Shown here piece after piece: positions 41,874 through 50,930 of a stretch of DNA of 64,000 nt; position 1 is the first letter of the stretch, and every line of letters starts with the position of its first letter. Made by a program: the position numbers and the translations under genes. Below the pieces are notes generated by a model that had not been told where the DNA came from, made no database searches, and worked only from the letters and a program-made list of their open reading frames with translations. This stretch comes from Leifsonia shinshuensis (lineage in GTDB: Bacteria; Actinomycetota; Actinomycetes; Actinomycetales; Microbacteriaceae), in contig NZ_CP043641.1 of NCBI RefSeq assembly GCF_014217625.1, positions 2,232,001 to 2,296,000 on the forward strand. Reading direction: 5' to 3'.

Positions 41874-42758
41874 ATGACGCAGAATCGTGCGGTGCTCATC
41901 CCCGATGGTTTCCCCGGCCAGCGCATGCTGGTCCTCCCGCGGCCGCGCGTCCGGGAGTTCCTTCAGCAGCCGGGAACGACGCGACTGGTCGTGACGGACA
42001 GCGGGTATTTCCCGAAAGCGGACTCCCACGGCCGCCGCCGGACCACGCCGATCGCGCAGGCGGTCGTCATCGCGTGCATCGACGGCTCGGGCTGGTGCGA
42101 AACCGAAGCTGGACGATTCCCCGTGCACCAGGGACAGGTCGTCGTCCTGCCGCCCCGGCATCCGCACGCCTACGGAGCGGACGCGGAGAACCCGTGGACA
42201 CTGTGGTGGTTCCATGCCGCCGGACCGGAGGTCGAGAACTACCTGGCAGCCGCGGGGATGACCGCGGACAACCCGGTTCGCCGCCCCAGGGACCTGTACC
42301 CGGTCGTCTCCCTGATGTCGGAAGTGCTGGCCTGGATGGAGCGGGACAGCACCACGACGAGCCTCAACGCGGCGGCCGGCGCGGCCTGGCACGCGCTCAC
42401 CCTGCTGGCGAGCGAGCGGGCCCGCGCCGACGAGGCCGGCGATGTGATCGAGCACGCGACCGAGTACCTGCGGGCGCACATCGCCGAGCGGGTGACGGTC
42501 CCCGAGCTCGCTGTCATGGCCTCGCTCAGCACCTCGCACTTCAGCGCGCTGTTCAAGCGGCATGTCGGCTACCCGGTGCTGCAGTACCAGACCATGCTCC
42601 GGATGTCGCGGGCGCGGGAGCTGCTCGACACCACCTCCGCCACGGTGGCCGCCATCGCGGCGGAGGTGGGGTATCCGGACTCGTTCTACTTCGCGCGCCA
42701 GTTCAAGAAGGTGCACGGCATGACGGCGCGCGAGTACCGGGAGCAGCACAAGGGCTGA
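41874..42758 (+). CDS. AraC family regulator of alpha-galactoside use
   Basis: This 294-aa regulator has an N-terminal cupin sensor (residues 20-150, FPVHQGQVVVLPPRHPHAYG) and a C-terminal AraC domain with both helix-turn-helices (TVPELAVMASLSTSHFSALF, VAAIAAEVGYPDSFYFARQFKK). The start is uncertain: TTG 41847 and GTG 41850 are in frame upstream, but ATG 41874 (MTQNRAVLIPDGF) fits the family best. Such RafR/MsmR-like proteins activate divergent alpha-galactoside operons on binding melibiose or raffinose. A motif shared with the DUF5107 gene lies just upstream. Confidence 0.85.
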   Translation: MTQNRAVLIPDGFPGQRMLVLPRPRVREFLQQPGTTRLVVTDSGYFPKADSHGRRRTTPIAQAVVIACIDGSGWCETEAGRFPVHQGQVVVLPPRHPHAYGADAENPWTLWWFHAAGPEVENYLAAAGMTADNPVRRPRDLYPVVSLMSEVLAWMERDSTTTSLNAAAGAAWHALTLLASERARADEAGDVIEHATEYLRAHIAERVTVPELAVMASLSTSHFSALFKRHVGYPVLQYQTMLRMSRARELLDTTSATVAAIAAEVGYPDSFYFARQFKKVHGMTAREYREQHKG

Positions 42759-42796
42759 TCCCGGCGCCCAGTCGCGGCGGTTCAGTTCGCGTCCGC

Positions 42797-45700
42797 TCAG
42801 TTCGCGTAGGCGCCCTCCGCCTCGGCGAGCAGCTCGCGCGGAAGCGGCGCGGCGGGGTCGCGGTCCGCGATCGCGGCGAGCAGGGACGCGGCGCGGGCGG
42901 GGTCGCCGTTCAGCAGCGCGAGCTCGGCGTCCATGACGGCGACCAGGTCGCGGTGCGTCTGCTCCACGTCCTCCCGGAAGATCAGCATGGTCGGCAGGGA
43001 GGTCGCGAAGTAGTCGATCGCGGGACGGGTCCGGCGGGCGACCTCGATGTAGTTCGCGAACTCGGCCGTCAGCCGGTCGGCGCGCCCGAGGTCGCCGAGG
43101 CGCCGGGCGGCGAGGACGGAGTAGTACGTCATCGGGGAGTGCGGCACCGCCGACATGGTCGTGAAATCGCCCGCGCTGCTCGCCGCCGCCTGCCAGGCGG
43201 CCTCGGCCTCCTCGGTGCGTCCGGCCGCCTGGTGGGCGTCGCCGAACGCCAGCAGCAGGTCCGACCGGTTCGCCAGCGGATGCGGGGCCTCACCGAGCGA
43301 TGCGGGGACGTCGACGGCCGTCGCCAGGGCGGCCACCGCCGCGCCGGGATCGCCGAGAGCCAGGGCCTCGGCCGCCTCCGCGCGCCGGGCCAGCGTCCAG
43401 ACCCGGATTGTCTCGCCCTCGCCGCCCTCCCACGGGCTGAACCGGCGGGAGGAGAGCAAGGCCACCGCCTCCTCGTGGCGGCCGACGAGCACGAGGAGCT
43501 CGGCGTAGGCGAGTGCGAGGTCGTCGCGTTCGGCGATGAGCGAGCCGGCGTCGGCCAGCGCGTCGAGCCGCTCCTGCGGGCCGGCGCCCACCCGGCGGGC
43601 GAGCTGGTCGGCCTCGTAGCGCAACTTCGCGTCGCCCGGCGCCGCCTGGACCGCCTGCCGGTAGCGGCGCACGGCCGCATCGGGGCTGCCCTGCACGTTG
43701 TACGCGGCGAGGCCGAGGCCGCGCAGCGCGACCGCGTCGCCCGGGTCGCCCTCCACCGCCCGCTCCAGGTGCGCGACGGCCTCCTCGTAGCGCCGGTGGA
43801 AGTAGAGCCAGTGACCGAGGAGCGCGTGCGCGCGGGGGTCGCCGCTGGTCGCGATGCGGCGCTCGAGGAGGCGGGCGTCGTCCCGGCCGCCGGCGAAGCA
43901 CCGGTCGACGGACACGCCGCGCGCGGCACGGAGCGCCGCCTCGGCCTCCCCCGGCCGGCCGAGCTCGTCCAGCAGCTCGGCCCGGGCGTAGTGGATGAGC
44001 GCGAGCGGATCCCCTGCGCCGAGGACCGGGCGCCGCACCGCCGCTGCGGCCGCCGCGTCCAGGACCCGCAGGGCCTCGGCGGTCAGCCCGAGGCTGCGGT
44101 ATTCCGCCGCGAGGTCGCGGAGGGTCCCGGCGTCCGTGTCCTCCGGGCTGCCGGCGAGGTCGTTCAGCCAGGCGTCCAGCGGGTCGAGGGCACGCGCGGC
44201 GGCGAGCACCTGCTCCGCCTCCGCCGCCCGGCCCAGCCGGCGCAGCGCGATGGCCCGCACTGCCGCCGCCTGGAGCTGGTCGGCGTCCAGGTGCGCCGCC
44301 TCGGCGGCGTGCCCGAGCGCGTCGTCCCAGCGTCCGGCGCGCGCGGCGACCCGGGCGCGGGCGAGCTCCGCCGCCGCGCGCCAGGCGTAGGTCCACGCCG
44401 CCTTCGCGAACGCGTCGTCCGCTTCGGAGTCCCGTCCGGTCTCGGCCAGCACCACGCCGAGCAGATACGACGCCTCGCCGTCGGCGGGGTTGGGGTTCCT
44501 GCGCGTCTGACGGCGGAGCGCCGAGCGGAGGTGCGCCTCGGCCTCCGCGAGCCGGCCAGCCGCGAGCCGGGCCGAGGCGACGGCGATGTTGGAGCGGGAG
44601 TCCCCGGGGTCGCGGCGCAGCGCCTCCTGCCAGTAGGGCTCGGGCGAACGCGTCGCGTGCCGGTACTGGGCGAGGTGGACGCCAGTGAGGTAGAGCTCGT
44701 CGATCGATTCGATCTCCGCGGGAGCGGGCGGCTCGGTGGCGGTCTCGAAGCCGTCGGCCGCGGCGTCCCGGTGCCGCGTGGTCGCACGCAGCAGCTCGAC
44801 GCCGTCCGACTCCGCGACCAGGTCGAGGTCGCCGGCGGCGGGCACGGGAACGCGCGCGTGGACCGGCTCGCCGGGCGCGGCCGACACCCGCTCCTGCCAG
44901 ACAACGGCTCCCGCCTCGTCGACCAGCCGGAGGTCGATCCCGTCGTGGACGCGCGTGACGGCGAGGCCGACCTCCGCGAACCGCTCCGGTCCGGTCCCGA
45001 CGGCGAGGCTCAGCGCGAGGTCGGTGGAGGCCTGGGTCAGCGGCCCGATCCCGTGGTACGGGAACCAGAACTGGCTGAACGTCTTCGTCTCGCCCGGGGC
45101 CAGGTAGGAGAAGTCGGGCTGGTTGTCCGTGTAGACCCCGGCCATCAGCTCCACGTACGCGCCGCGGTCGTCGCTGAGGTTCGCGTCCCAGGCCCAGCCG
45201 AACGGCGAGTTGCCCCACGTCCACTGCTTCTTGCCCGGGGCGATGTGGTGGTCGGCGACGTGGGCGAAGCCGAGCCCCGCCGCGTGGTCGTAGCCGCCGA
45301 AGAAGTCGTCGTCGCTGGCGACGCACATGTACGACGTCGGCACCGGGATGTTGCGGTACCAGTCGATGCGGTCGGCGTCGTCGGCGACGTACTCGGGGCT
45401 GTCCCGGTCGGCACGCGCCGCGTAGTCGATGCCGTAGTAGGGACGGTCGGCGCGCGGGAAGGCGGTGGCGGCGCGCTTCGCGTGGTCCGCGACCACGTGC
45501 ACGTCCGCAGGGAAGAAGGACTGGTAGTCGTCGTGCACCCGTACGGCGACGTTCGCCCACCAGAGGAACGTCTGGGTGGTGTCGGTGCGGTTGAACAGCC
45601 GGACCCGCGCCTCCAGCACGGAGCTCCCCGGCCGCAGCCGGATGCCGTGCATCCCCTTCATCCGCGAGAACGGGTCGTGGTCGGAGCACCACACGGTGAC

Positions 45701-46180
45701 CGAGCCGTCGTCCTCCCGCTCGATCGTCCAGTCCATCGGGAGGAAGGTCGCTGGCCGGTGGTGCTGCGGCCAGTTGAACTCGATGCCGCCGGAGATCCAC
45801 GGCCCGGCCAGCCCGACGAGCGCGGGCTTGATGACGTCGTTGCGGTAGAAGAAGTCCTGCCCGGTGGTCTTGTCCACGGCGATGTGGACGCGCCCGCCGA
45901 GCTCCGGCAGGATCACCAGCCGCAGGTACTCGTTCTCCAGGTGGACGGCCTGCCAGCTGCGCGGCGTCGCGTCGTGGCTGACGGACTCGATGAACGGCAG
46001 CGGGTACACGCGCCCGGACGACCCCTGGTAGACACGGGACTCCAGGAAGGCAGGGAGCCGCCCGGGCTCGCCCGGCTCGTAGGTCGGGAGCTCGACCGGT
46101 TCGCTCCACGCCGCGACGACGCGGTCGCGCTGGTTCTCCGGGACGGGCGGAAGGGGGAACGGGGGGTGCGGAACGGACAT
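42797..46180 (-). CDS. Large DUF5107 protein with C-terminal TPR array
   Basis: The N-terminal 350-400 residues of this 1127-aa protein form a DUF5107-type domain (galactose-mutarotase-like beta-supersandwich): HLENEYLRLVILPELGGRV, DFFYRNDVIKPALVGL, GGIEFNWPQHH, FSQFWFPYHGIGP. Then come a beta-rich linker and from about residue 490 to the end a long series of alpha-helical tetratricopeptide-like repeats (YLTGVHLAQYRHA, YLLGVVLAETGRDSEADDAFAKAA, GHWLYFHRRYEEAVAHLERAV). No signal peptide or membrane segment. The conserved N-domain residues suggest a carbohydrate-binding or -cleaving role, but the activity is not known to me. A motif shared with the alpha-galactoside control region lies 54 nt upstream. 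Confidence 0.75.
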   Translation of the reverse strand: MSVPHPPFPLPPVPENQRDRVVAAWSEPVELPTYEPGEPGRLPAFLESRVYQGSSGRVYPLPFIESVSHDATPRSWQAVHLENEYLRLVILPELGGRVHIAVDKTTGQDFFYRNDVIKPALVGLAGPWISGGIEFNWPQHHRPATFLPMDWTIEREDDGSVTVWCSDHDPFSRMKGMHGIRLRPGSSVLEARVRLFNRTDTTQTFLWWANVAVRVHDDYQSFFPADVHVVADHAKRAATAFPRADRPYYGIDYAARADRDSPEYVADDADRIDWYRNIPVPTSYMCVASDDDFFGGYDHAAGLGFAHVADHHIAPGKKQWTWGNSPFGWAWDANLSDDRGAYVELMAGVYTDNQPDFSYLAPGETKTFSQFWFPYHGIGPLTQASTDLALSLAVGTGPERFAEVGLAVTRVHDGIDLRLVDEAGAVVWQERVSAAPGEPVHARVPVPAAGDLDLVAESDGVELLRATTRHRDAAADGFETATEPPAPAEIESIDELYLTGVHLAQYRHATRSPEPYWQEALRRDPGDSRSNIAVASARLAAGRLAEAEAHLRSALRRQTRRNPNPADGEASYLLGVVLAETGRDSEADDAFAKAAWTYAWRAAAELARARVAARAGRWDDALGHAAEAAHLDADQLQAAAVRAIALRRLGRAAEAEQVLAAARALDPLDAWLNDLAGSPEDTDAGTLRDLAAEYRSLGLTAEALRVLDAAAAAAVRRPVLGAGDPLALIHYARAELLDELGRPGEAEAALRAARGVSVDRCFAGGRDDARLLERRIATSGDPRAHALLGHWLYFHRRYEEAVAHLERAVEGDPGDAVALRGLGLAAYNVQGSPDAAVRRYRQAVQAAPGDAKLRYEADQLARRVGAGPQERLDALADAGSLIAERDDLALAYAELLVLVGRHEEAVALLSSRRFSPWEGGEGETIRVWTLARRAEAAEALALGDPGAAVAALATAVDVPASLGEAPHPLANRSDLLLAFGDAHQAAGRTEEAEAAWQAAASSAGDFTTMSAVPHSPMTYYSVLAARRLGDLGRADRLTAEFANYIEVARRTRPAIDYFATSLPTMLIFREDVEQTHRDLVAVMDAELALLNGDPARAASLLAAIADRDPAAPLPRELLAEAEGAYAN

Positions 46181-46233
46181 ATTCAGGACCCTATGGGTGC
46201 GGCTGCTGCCGGAGAATATGCGTTCCCACGCCT

Positions 46234-46250
46234 TATCTGGACGATTCGAC
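46234..46250. promoter_or_regulatory. Putative AraC-binding motif, copy 2
   Basis: TATCTGGAC-GA-TTCGAC, differing from copy 1 at two central positions only, lies 54 nt upstream of the DUF5107-TPR start, where a promoter is expected. Confidence 0.45.
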
Positions 46251-46259
46251 GGCCGGAGG

Positions 46260-48254
46260 TCAGCTCTCCCCGCAGCGGCACTCCCCGTCTTCGCAGCACG
46301 CCCCGCCCGCCGCGCCGCCGTGGGCGCCCTCCGGCAGATCCAGCGCCGGGTTCCGGTCGAGGAAGCCGTAGGGCTTGAGCGCGAACCCGGAGTAGTCGAC
46401 GGGCATGACCGGCCAGTCCTCCGGCCGCGGGATGTGGGTCGGGCCGAAGACGTGCCAGAGCACGATGTTCTCCCCGGCCAGCGAGCGGTCCGCCGCGGTC
46501 CAGGCCGGCAGACCGGCGCCGCCCGCGTGGGCGTTCGGGTAGTCCCCCGCCGGGAACCGCTCCGCCGGGTCGAACCGCGTCGCCCACAGGTGCTTGGTCG
46601 CGAACGTCGCGCGCGCGAACACGCTCGAGTCCGGTTGTGCCATCAGCGTCGCGCCGGGCTGCGGGATGAGGTGGAAGGCCGTCGGCCTGCCGACGGCGTT
46701 CCTGCGCGTGGAGCTCGTGACCTCCCAGACCCGGGAGGTCGCCGGGTTCGCGAGCCGGCCGCCCTCCGACTCCCGATAGATCGGGGTCGTCGTCCAGGTG
46801 AACGCGTTGCCGTACGGGTTGTCCGGGCCGGTCGGGATGCCGACGACATCCACCTCGGACAGCGAGTTGCGATCGCCGTCGATCGCGACATCCAGTCGGG
46901 CGCAGAACAGGTGCTGGTGCACAGGGGCGAACAGTCCCGGCGCGATCTCGGTGGCGTGCGGATCGCTGCTGCCCGGGATGCCGGCGCCGGCGAAGACGAT
47001 GCCGGTCGCCTTGGCCTCCACCTGGATCGTCCCGTCGAGGTAGAAGTACCAGAAGAACCCGTAGTCGTAGTTGCCGATGGTCGAGAAGTACGAGACGACC
47101 AGCCGCCGCGACCGGCGAACCTCCGCCGTGCCGTTCAGATCGGTGTGCTTCCAGAGCACGCCGTAGTCCTCCTCGTGCATGCACACGGCTTGCGGGATGG
47201 TCACGGGGTTCCCGTGGTCGTCGGCGACGACACCGTCGAAGTAGTGGATGACGCCGAGGCAGTCGCAGCCGAGCGTCAGGGTGTTCGCGTTCTTGCCCAG
47301 CAGGTACTCGCCCGCGTCGAAGTAGCTGATCCAGAACCGGGTCGGCGTGGTGTCGCCGTAGGGCACGACCATCTCCGGCACCGACGCCCGGTACAGCACG
47401 GAGCGGTCCTCACCGCCGTCGCGGAAGGTCACCTGGTTCAGCACCAGCCCTTCGCGGGCATTGAAGCCGAGCCGGAACTTCCAGTTCTCCCACTCGACCG
47501 CGTGGCCGTCGACGTGGAAGCTCGGCCCCTCCGGCTGGCTGATCTCGATGGGCTTGAGCGTGGTGCGCGCCGGACCGGTCGTCGCGGCGCCGTAGTTGCC
47601 GTCCAGGTCGGGCACCGGGATGTCGCCGTCGTCCTCCACCCGGATCACCTCGCCGCGGGTCAGGTCGATGTGGACGATGAGGCCTTCGACCGGGTGCGAC
47701 CAGGGCGAGTCGTCGGCATGGTCGCGCAGGAAGGTCAGGCTGCGGATGGCGCGGCGGCCCACCTCGTCGGCGCGGTTGAAGTGGCCGGGCGCCAGCGGCG
47801 CGCAGAACGCCAGGTCGATCCGGTCCTCCAGGCCGCGCCGCCGCATCGCCGCCCGCCACTCCGCGGAGGCCTTGGCGATCTCCTCCGCCCGCGCGTACTC
47901 CTCGAAGAGGTACTGGGGCTGCCCGTACGGCGCCTCGGCCGTGTTCAGCTCGCGGTGGCCGACGACCTCGCCCGCCGTCACCGACACGATCGCCTCGGCC
48001 GCGCGTCCGGTGGCGGTGTCGAGCAGCACGAACAGGATGCGGCGCTCGATGGCGTCGCCGGGCCGGAACGCGGCCACGGCCTCCCGCTCGGGCTCGACCG
48101 GCAGCACGTTCGGGAAGCGCGTGGTCTCGGTGAGGAGGCCCGCGGCGGCCAGGATCGCGCGCCCGGCGACGAGCTCGTCGGCGGTGAGGGCGTCGAGCGG
48201 GTGCGTGACGGCGACCGGGCTGGTGGTGGTGGAGGCGTGAGCGTGCGCGGACAT
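46260..48254 (-). CDS. Copper/TPQ amine oxidase with Cys-rich tail
   Basis: This 664-aa primary-amine oxidase oxidises amines to aldehydes with release of NH3 and H2O2. Visible active-site features are the TPQ-forming Tyr near residue 394 in STIGNYDYGF, the catalytic Asp in ISYFDAGEYLLG, the copper ligands HQH in PVHQHLFCARLD and the third His in FGPTHIPRPEDWPVMP. No signal peptide, unlike E. coli TynA, so it is cytosolic like the Arthrobacter enzymes. The end is unusual: GGACCEDGECRCGES holds four cysteines and could be a small metal site. It is separated from the FeaR-like gene by 141 nt and belongs with the aldehyde dehydrogenase on the other side. Confidence 0.9.
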   Translation of the reverse strand: MSAHAHASTTTSPVAVTHPLDALTADELVAGRAILAAAGLLTETTRFPNVLPVEPEREAVAAFRPGDAIERRILFVLLDTATGRAAEAIVSVTAGEVVGHRELNTAEAPYGQPQYLFEEYARAEEIAKASAEWRAAMRRRGLEDRIDLAFCAPLAPGHFNRADEVGRRAIRSLTFLRDHADDSPWSHPVEGLIVHIDLTRGEVIRVEDDGDIPVPDLDGNYGAATTGPARTTLKPIEISQPEGPSFHVDGHAVEWENWKFRLGFNAREGLVLNQVTFRDGGEDRSVLYRASVPEMVVPYGDTTPTRFWISYFDAGEYLLGKNANTLTLGCDCLGVIHYFDGVVADDHGNPVTIPQAVCMHEEDYGVLWKHTDLNGTAEVRRSRRLVVSYFSTIGNYDYGFFWYFYLDGTIQVEAKATGIVFAGAGIPGSSDPHATEIAPGLFAPVHQHLFCARLDVAIDGDRNSLSEVDVVGIPTGPDNPYGNAFTWTTTPIYRESEGGRLANPATSRVWEVTSSTRRNAVGRPTAFHLIPQPGATLMAQPDSSVFARATFATKHLWATRFDPAERFPAGDYPNAHAGGAGLPAWTAADRSLAGENIVLWHVFGPTHIPRPEDWPVMPVDYSGFALKPYGFLDRNPALDLPEGAHGGAAGGACCEDGECRCGES

Positions 48255-48326
48255 GCGGATCCTTACGTCGGTGACTCTCCGACCAGTATCCGGCGCGTGG
48301 CGGCCCGGCTCAGCGGGTGGAGGCCG

Positions 48327-48342
48327 ACCGTACCGCTACGGT
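48327..48342. promoter_or_regulatory. Palindrome upstream of the amine oxidase
   Basis: ACCGTA-N4-TACGGT, a perfect 6+6 dyad 73-88 nt before the amine oxidase start on the minus strand. No second copy was seen in the window. A TTGACC box overlaps its right end on the minus strand. Candidate operator only. Confidence 0.4.
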
Positions 48343-48395
48343 CAACCGACGTGCGCGGCCGGCACAATCGCCGGCCTCCCCGCCTCCCCGGCGGA

Positions 48396-49361
48396 TCAGG
48401 CGAGCCCGGCGGCGCGGGCGTCCGACGGCGACTCCCCGTACGCGGCCTTGAACACCCGGCTGAAGTGGGCGGCGTCCACGAACCCCCAGCGGGTCGCGAT
48501 GGCGGCCACCGAACGGCCGGCCGACAGCGGGTCCATCAGCTCGCGGCGGCAGCGCTCGAGGCGGCGCGAGCGGATCCAGGCGGAGACGGTGGTGCCCTGC
48601 TCCTGGAACAGCCCCTGCAGGTGGCGGGTGGAGATGAAGTGGACGGCCGCGATCTGCGCGGGGCCGAGGTCCACGGACGACAGGTTCGCCTCGATGTAGT
48701 CGCGGATGCGCCCCATGAGCGCGTGGTGCGGGTTGGCGAGCTCGGCGGCCGTGCCCAGGTGGTCGGAGAAGAGGGTCGCGGTCAGGTCGAGGGCGCTGTG
48801 GGCCAGCCGGGCCCCTGTCGCGCCGGAGAGCTGATCGAGGTTGCCGACGAGCTGTCCGAGGAACGGCGCGACGATGCAGCCGACCCCTGCGCTGCCGTCG
48901 AACCGCACGCCGGTGAGCTGCGACACCAGCTCCGGAGGCAGCCCCAGCAGGTGCTTCGGGAACATCACGACCACGGTGCGGAAGTCGTCGTCGAAGACGA
49001 GCGTGTACGGCCGGTGGGTGTCGTAGACGGCGAGGTCGCCGGGCCGCAGCACGGCCTCCCGCCCCTCCTGGATGAGCAGCCCGGTGCCCGAGAGCATGAG
49101 GCTCAGCTTGAAGTAGTCGCGGTCGGCGCGCGCGATCAGCTCGGGGGTGCGCTCCACGACGTGCTGCGAGGCGCTCACCTCCGACACGTGGATCTCGTCG
49201 GCCTCCGCCGAGCGGATCCGCCCGAAGAACGGCTCGGGCCGGTCGCTGGTCACCTGGAGGGGCACGAAGGATTCCGACACCGCCGTCCGGAAGCCGCTGA
49301 AATCGAGCACGGGCGCGGATTCGGAGGACCGGAGAAGCTCGGGTAGCACGATCGACCTCAT
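48396..49361 (-). CDS. FeaR-like AraC family regulator
   Basis: This 321-aa regulator has an AraC-binding-like N-terminal domain (EIHVSEVSASQHVVERT, LSLMLSGTGLLIQEGREAVLRPGDLAVYDTHRPY) and a C-terminal AraC double helix-turn-helix (LGPAQIAAVHFISTRHLQGLFQEQG, VAAIATRWGFVDAAHFSRVFKAAYG). This layout is that of FeaR, which in E. coli activates the amine oxidase and aldehyde dehydrogenase genes tynA and feaB. Here it sits exactly between an amine oxidase and an aldehyde dehydrogenase. The inducer should be an aldehyde or amine (inference). It is divergent from the aldehyde dehydrogenase gene. Confidence 0.88.
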   Translation of the reverse strand: MRSIVLPELLRSSESAPVLDFSGFRTAVSESFVPLQVTSDRPEPFFGRIRSAEADEIHVSEVSASQHVVERTPELIARADRDYFKLSLMLSGTGLLIQEGREAVLRPGDLAVYDTHRPYTLVFDDDFRTVVVMFPKHLLGLPPELVSQLTGVRFDGSAGVGCIVAPFLGQLVGNLDQLSGATGARLAHSALDLTATLFSDHLGTAAELANPHHALMGRIRDYIEANLSSVDLGPAQIAAVHFISTRHLQGLFQEQGTTVSAWIRSRRLERCRRELMDPLSAGRSVAAIATRWGFVDAAHFSRVFKAAYGESPSDARAAGLA

Positions 49362-49513
49362 TCTGGACCGGGGACTACTTTGTATACGATCCGTGACGAG
49401 GATGTTAGCACCGTCCGTGCACCCCTCGTCATACCCCCTGCGCGCACGGACAACCTCCCCCGGCCGGCCCGAGCAAGACTGAACGGACCACTTTCCATCG
49501 GAGGAGAACCATC

Positions 49514-50923
49514 ATGACCGATGTCCGCGACCTGCTCGACCGCGTCAGCGCACCCGAGGGCGGGGGCCGGCCCATCCACGACCCGGCCACCGGCGCAGTC
49601 ATCGGATTCGCCCCCGAGGCGACCGTCGAAGAGCTGGACGCGGCCGTCGCGCGTGCCCGGGCGGCGCAGCCCGCGTGGGAGGCGCTCGGCCACGAGGCGC
49701 GTTCGGCCGCGCTGGTGGCCGCTGCGGACGCCGTTGACGCCCACGCCGAGGAGCTCGCCCGGCTGCTCTCGCGCGAGCAGGGCAAGCCCCTGAACGGGCC
49801 GAACGCGCGTTTCGAGCTGGGCGCGTGCTCCGCCTGGCTGCGCACCAACGCGGCCCTCCAGCTGGAGCCGGAGGTGCTGGTCGACGACGGCCAGACGCAC
49901 GCCGAGCTGCACTACCGCGCGGCCGGCGTCGTCGGTGCGATCGGCCCGTGGAACTGGCCGCTGATGATCGCGATCTGGCAGCTCGCCCCTGCCCTGCGGA
50001 TGGGCAACACCGTCGTGGTGAAGCCGTCCGAGTACACGCCGCTGAGCGTGCTCGCGCTGGTCGACGTGCTGAACGAGGCGCTGCCGGCCGACGTGCTCGT
50101 CGCCGTCTCCGGCGGCCGCGAGGTCGGCTCGCGGCTGGCCTCCCACCCCGACATCGACAAGGTCATGTTCACCGGCTCCACCGCGACCGGCCGGAAGATC
50201 ATCGAGAGCTCGGCGGGCAACCTCGCCCGGCTCACCCTGGAGCTCGGCGGCAACGACGCCGGGATCGTGCTGCCGGGCACGGATGCGAAGGCGATCGCGC
50301 AGGACCTGTTCTGGGGCGCCTTCATCAACACCGGCCAGACCTGCGCGGCGCTCAAGCGCCTGTACGTGCACGACTCCGTCTACGACGAGGTCGTGGACGC
50401 CCTGGCCGAGGTCGCGAAGGCCACCCCGATGGGCAACGGGCTGGACGAGGACAACGTGCTCGGCCCACTGCAGAACAAGCAGCAGTTCGACATCGTGAAC
50501 CGCCTGGTGGAGGATGCCAAGGCCCACGGCGGCCGTGTCGTCACCGGCGGCTCGCCCGCCACCGAGCTGGGCGAGCTGTTCTACCCGATCACGCTGGTGG
50601 CCGACGTCTCCGACGGGGTCGCTCTCGTCGACGAGGAGCAATTCGGTCCTGCGCTGCCGATCATCCGCTACACCGACGTGGAGGACGCGATCGCGGGCGC
50701 GAACCGGCTCGACGTCGGCCTCGGCGGATCGGTCTGGGGACCGGACCGCGACGAAGCCGTCGCCGTCGCGAACCGCATGCACGCCGGCACGGTGTGGATC
50801 AACTCGCACGGCGGCGTGCACCCGATGATCCCGTTCGGCGGCGTGAAGGGCTCCGGCTACGGCGTCGAGTTCGGCGTCGAAGGGCTCAAGGCCGTCGCGG
50901 TGCACCGCGTCATCAACGGCTGA
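49514..50923 (+). CDS. Aldehyde dehydrogenase (NAD(P)+-dependent)
   Basis: This 469-aa aldehyde dehydrogenase has the general base Glu243 in LTLELGGNDAG, the nucleophile Cys277 in NTGQTCAALKR, the cofactor loop FTGSTATGRKI and the Asn in GPWNWPLMIA. The Glu-Cys spacing of 34 is normal. ATG 49514 follows GGAGGAG. It probably oxidises the aldehydes formed by the amine oxidase and by the aminotransferase-like enzyme two genes on to carboxylic acids. The next gene starts 7 nt after its stop, so it leads an operon of three genes divergent from the FeaR-like regulator. Confidence 0.88.
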   Translation: MTDVRDLLDRVSAPEGGGRPIHDPATGAVIGFAPEATVEELDAAVARARAAQPAWEALGHEARSAALVAAADAVDAHAEELARLLSREQGKPLNGPNARFELGACSAWLRTNAALQLEPEVLVDDGQTHAELHYRAAGVVGAIGPWNWPLMIAIWQLAPALRMGNTVVVKPSEYTPLSVLALVDVLNEALPADVLVAVSGGREVGSRLASHPDIDKVMFTGSTATGRKIIESSAGNLARLTLELGGNDAGIVLPGTDAKAIAQDLFWGAFINTGQTCAALKRLYVHDSVYDEVVDALAEVAKATPMGNGLDEDNVLGPLQNKQQFDIVNRLVEDAKAHGGRVVTGGSPATELGELFYPITLVADVSDGVALVDEEQFGPALPIIRYTDVEDAIAGANRLDVGLGGSVWGPDRDEAVAVANRMHAGTVWINSHGGVHPMIPFGGVKGSGYGVEFGVEGLKAVAVHRVING

Positions 50924-50930
50924 GGCGACG

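Noticed and set aside
41813..46378. A 1521-codon plus-strand open frame across the AraC and DUF5107 genes
   Set aside because: GC-rich antisense shadow; low-complexity Arg/Gly/Val translation, and it overlaps well-supported genes on the other strand.
49381..49451. GTATAC palindrome and an 8-bp inverted repeat upstream of the aldehyde dehydrogenase as a FeaR operator
   Set aside because: Too short or imperfect to separate from chance in one copy; the matching site upstream of the amine oxidase was not found.
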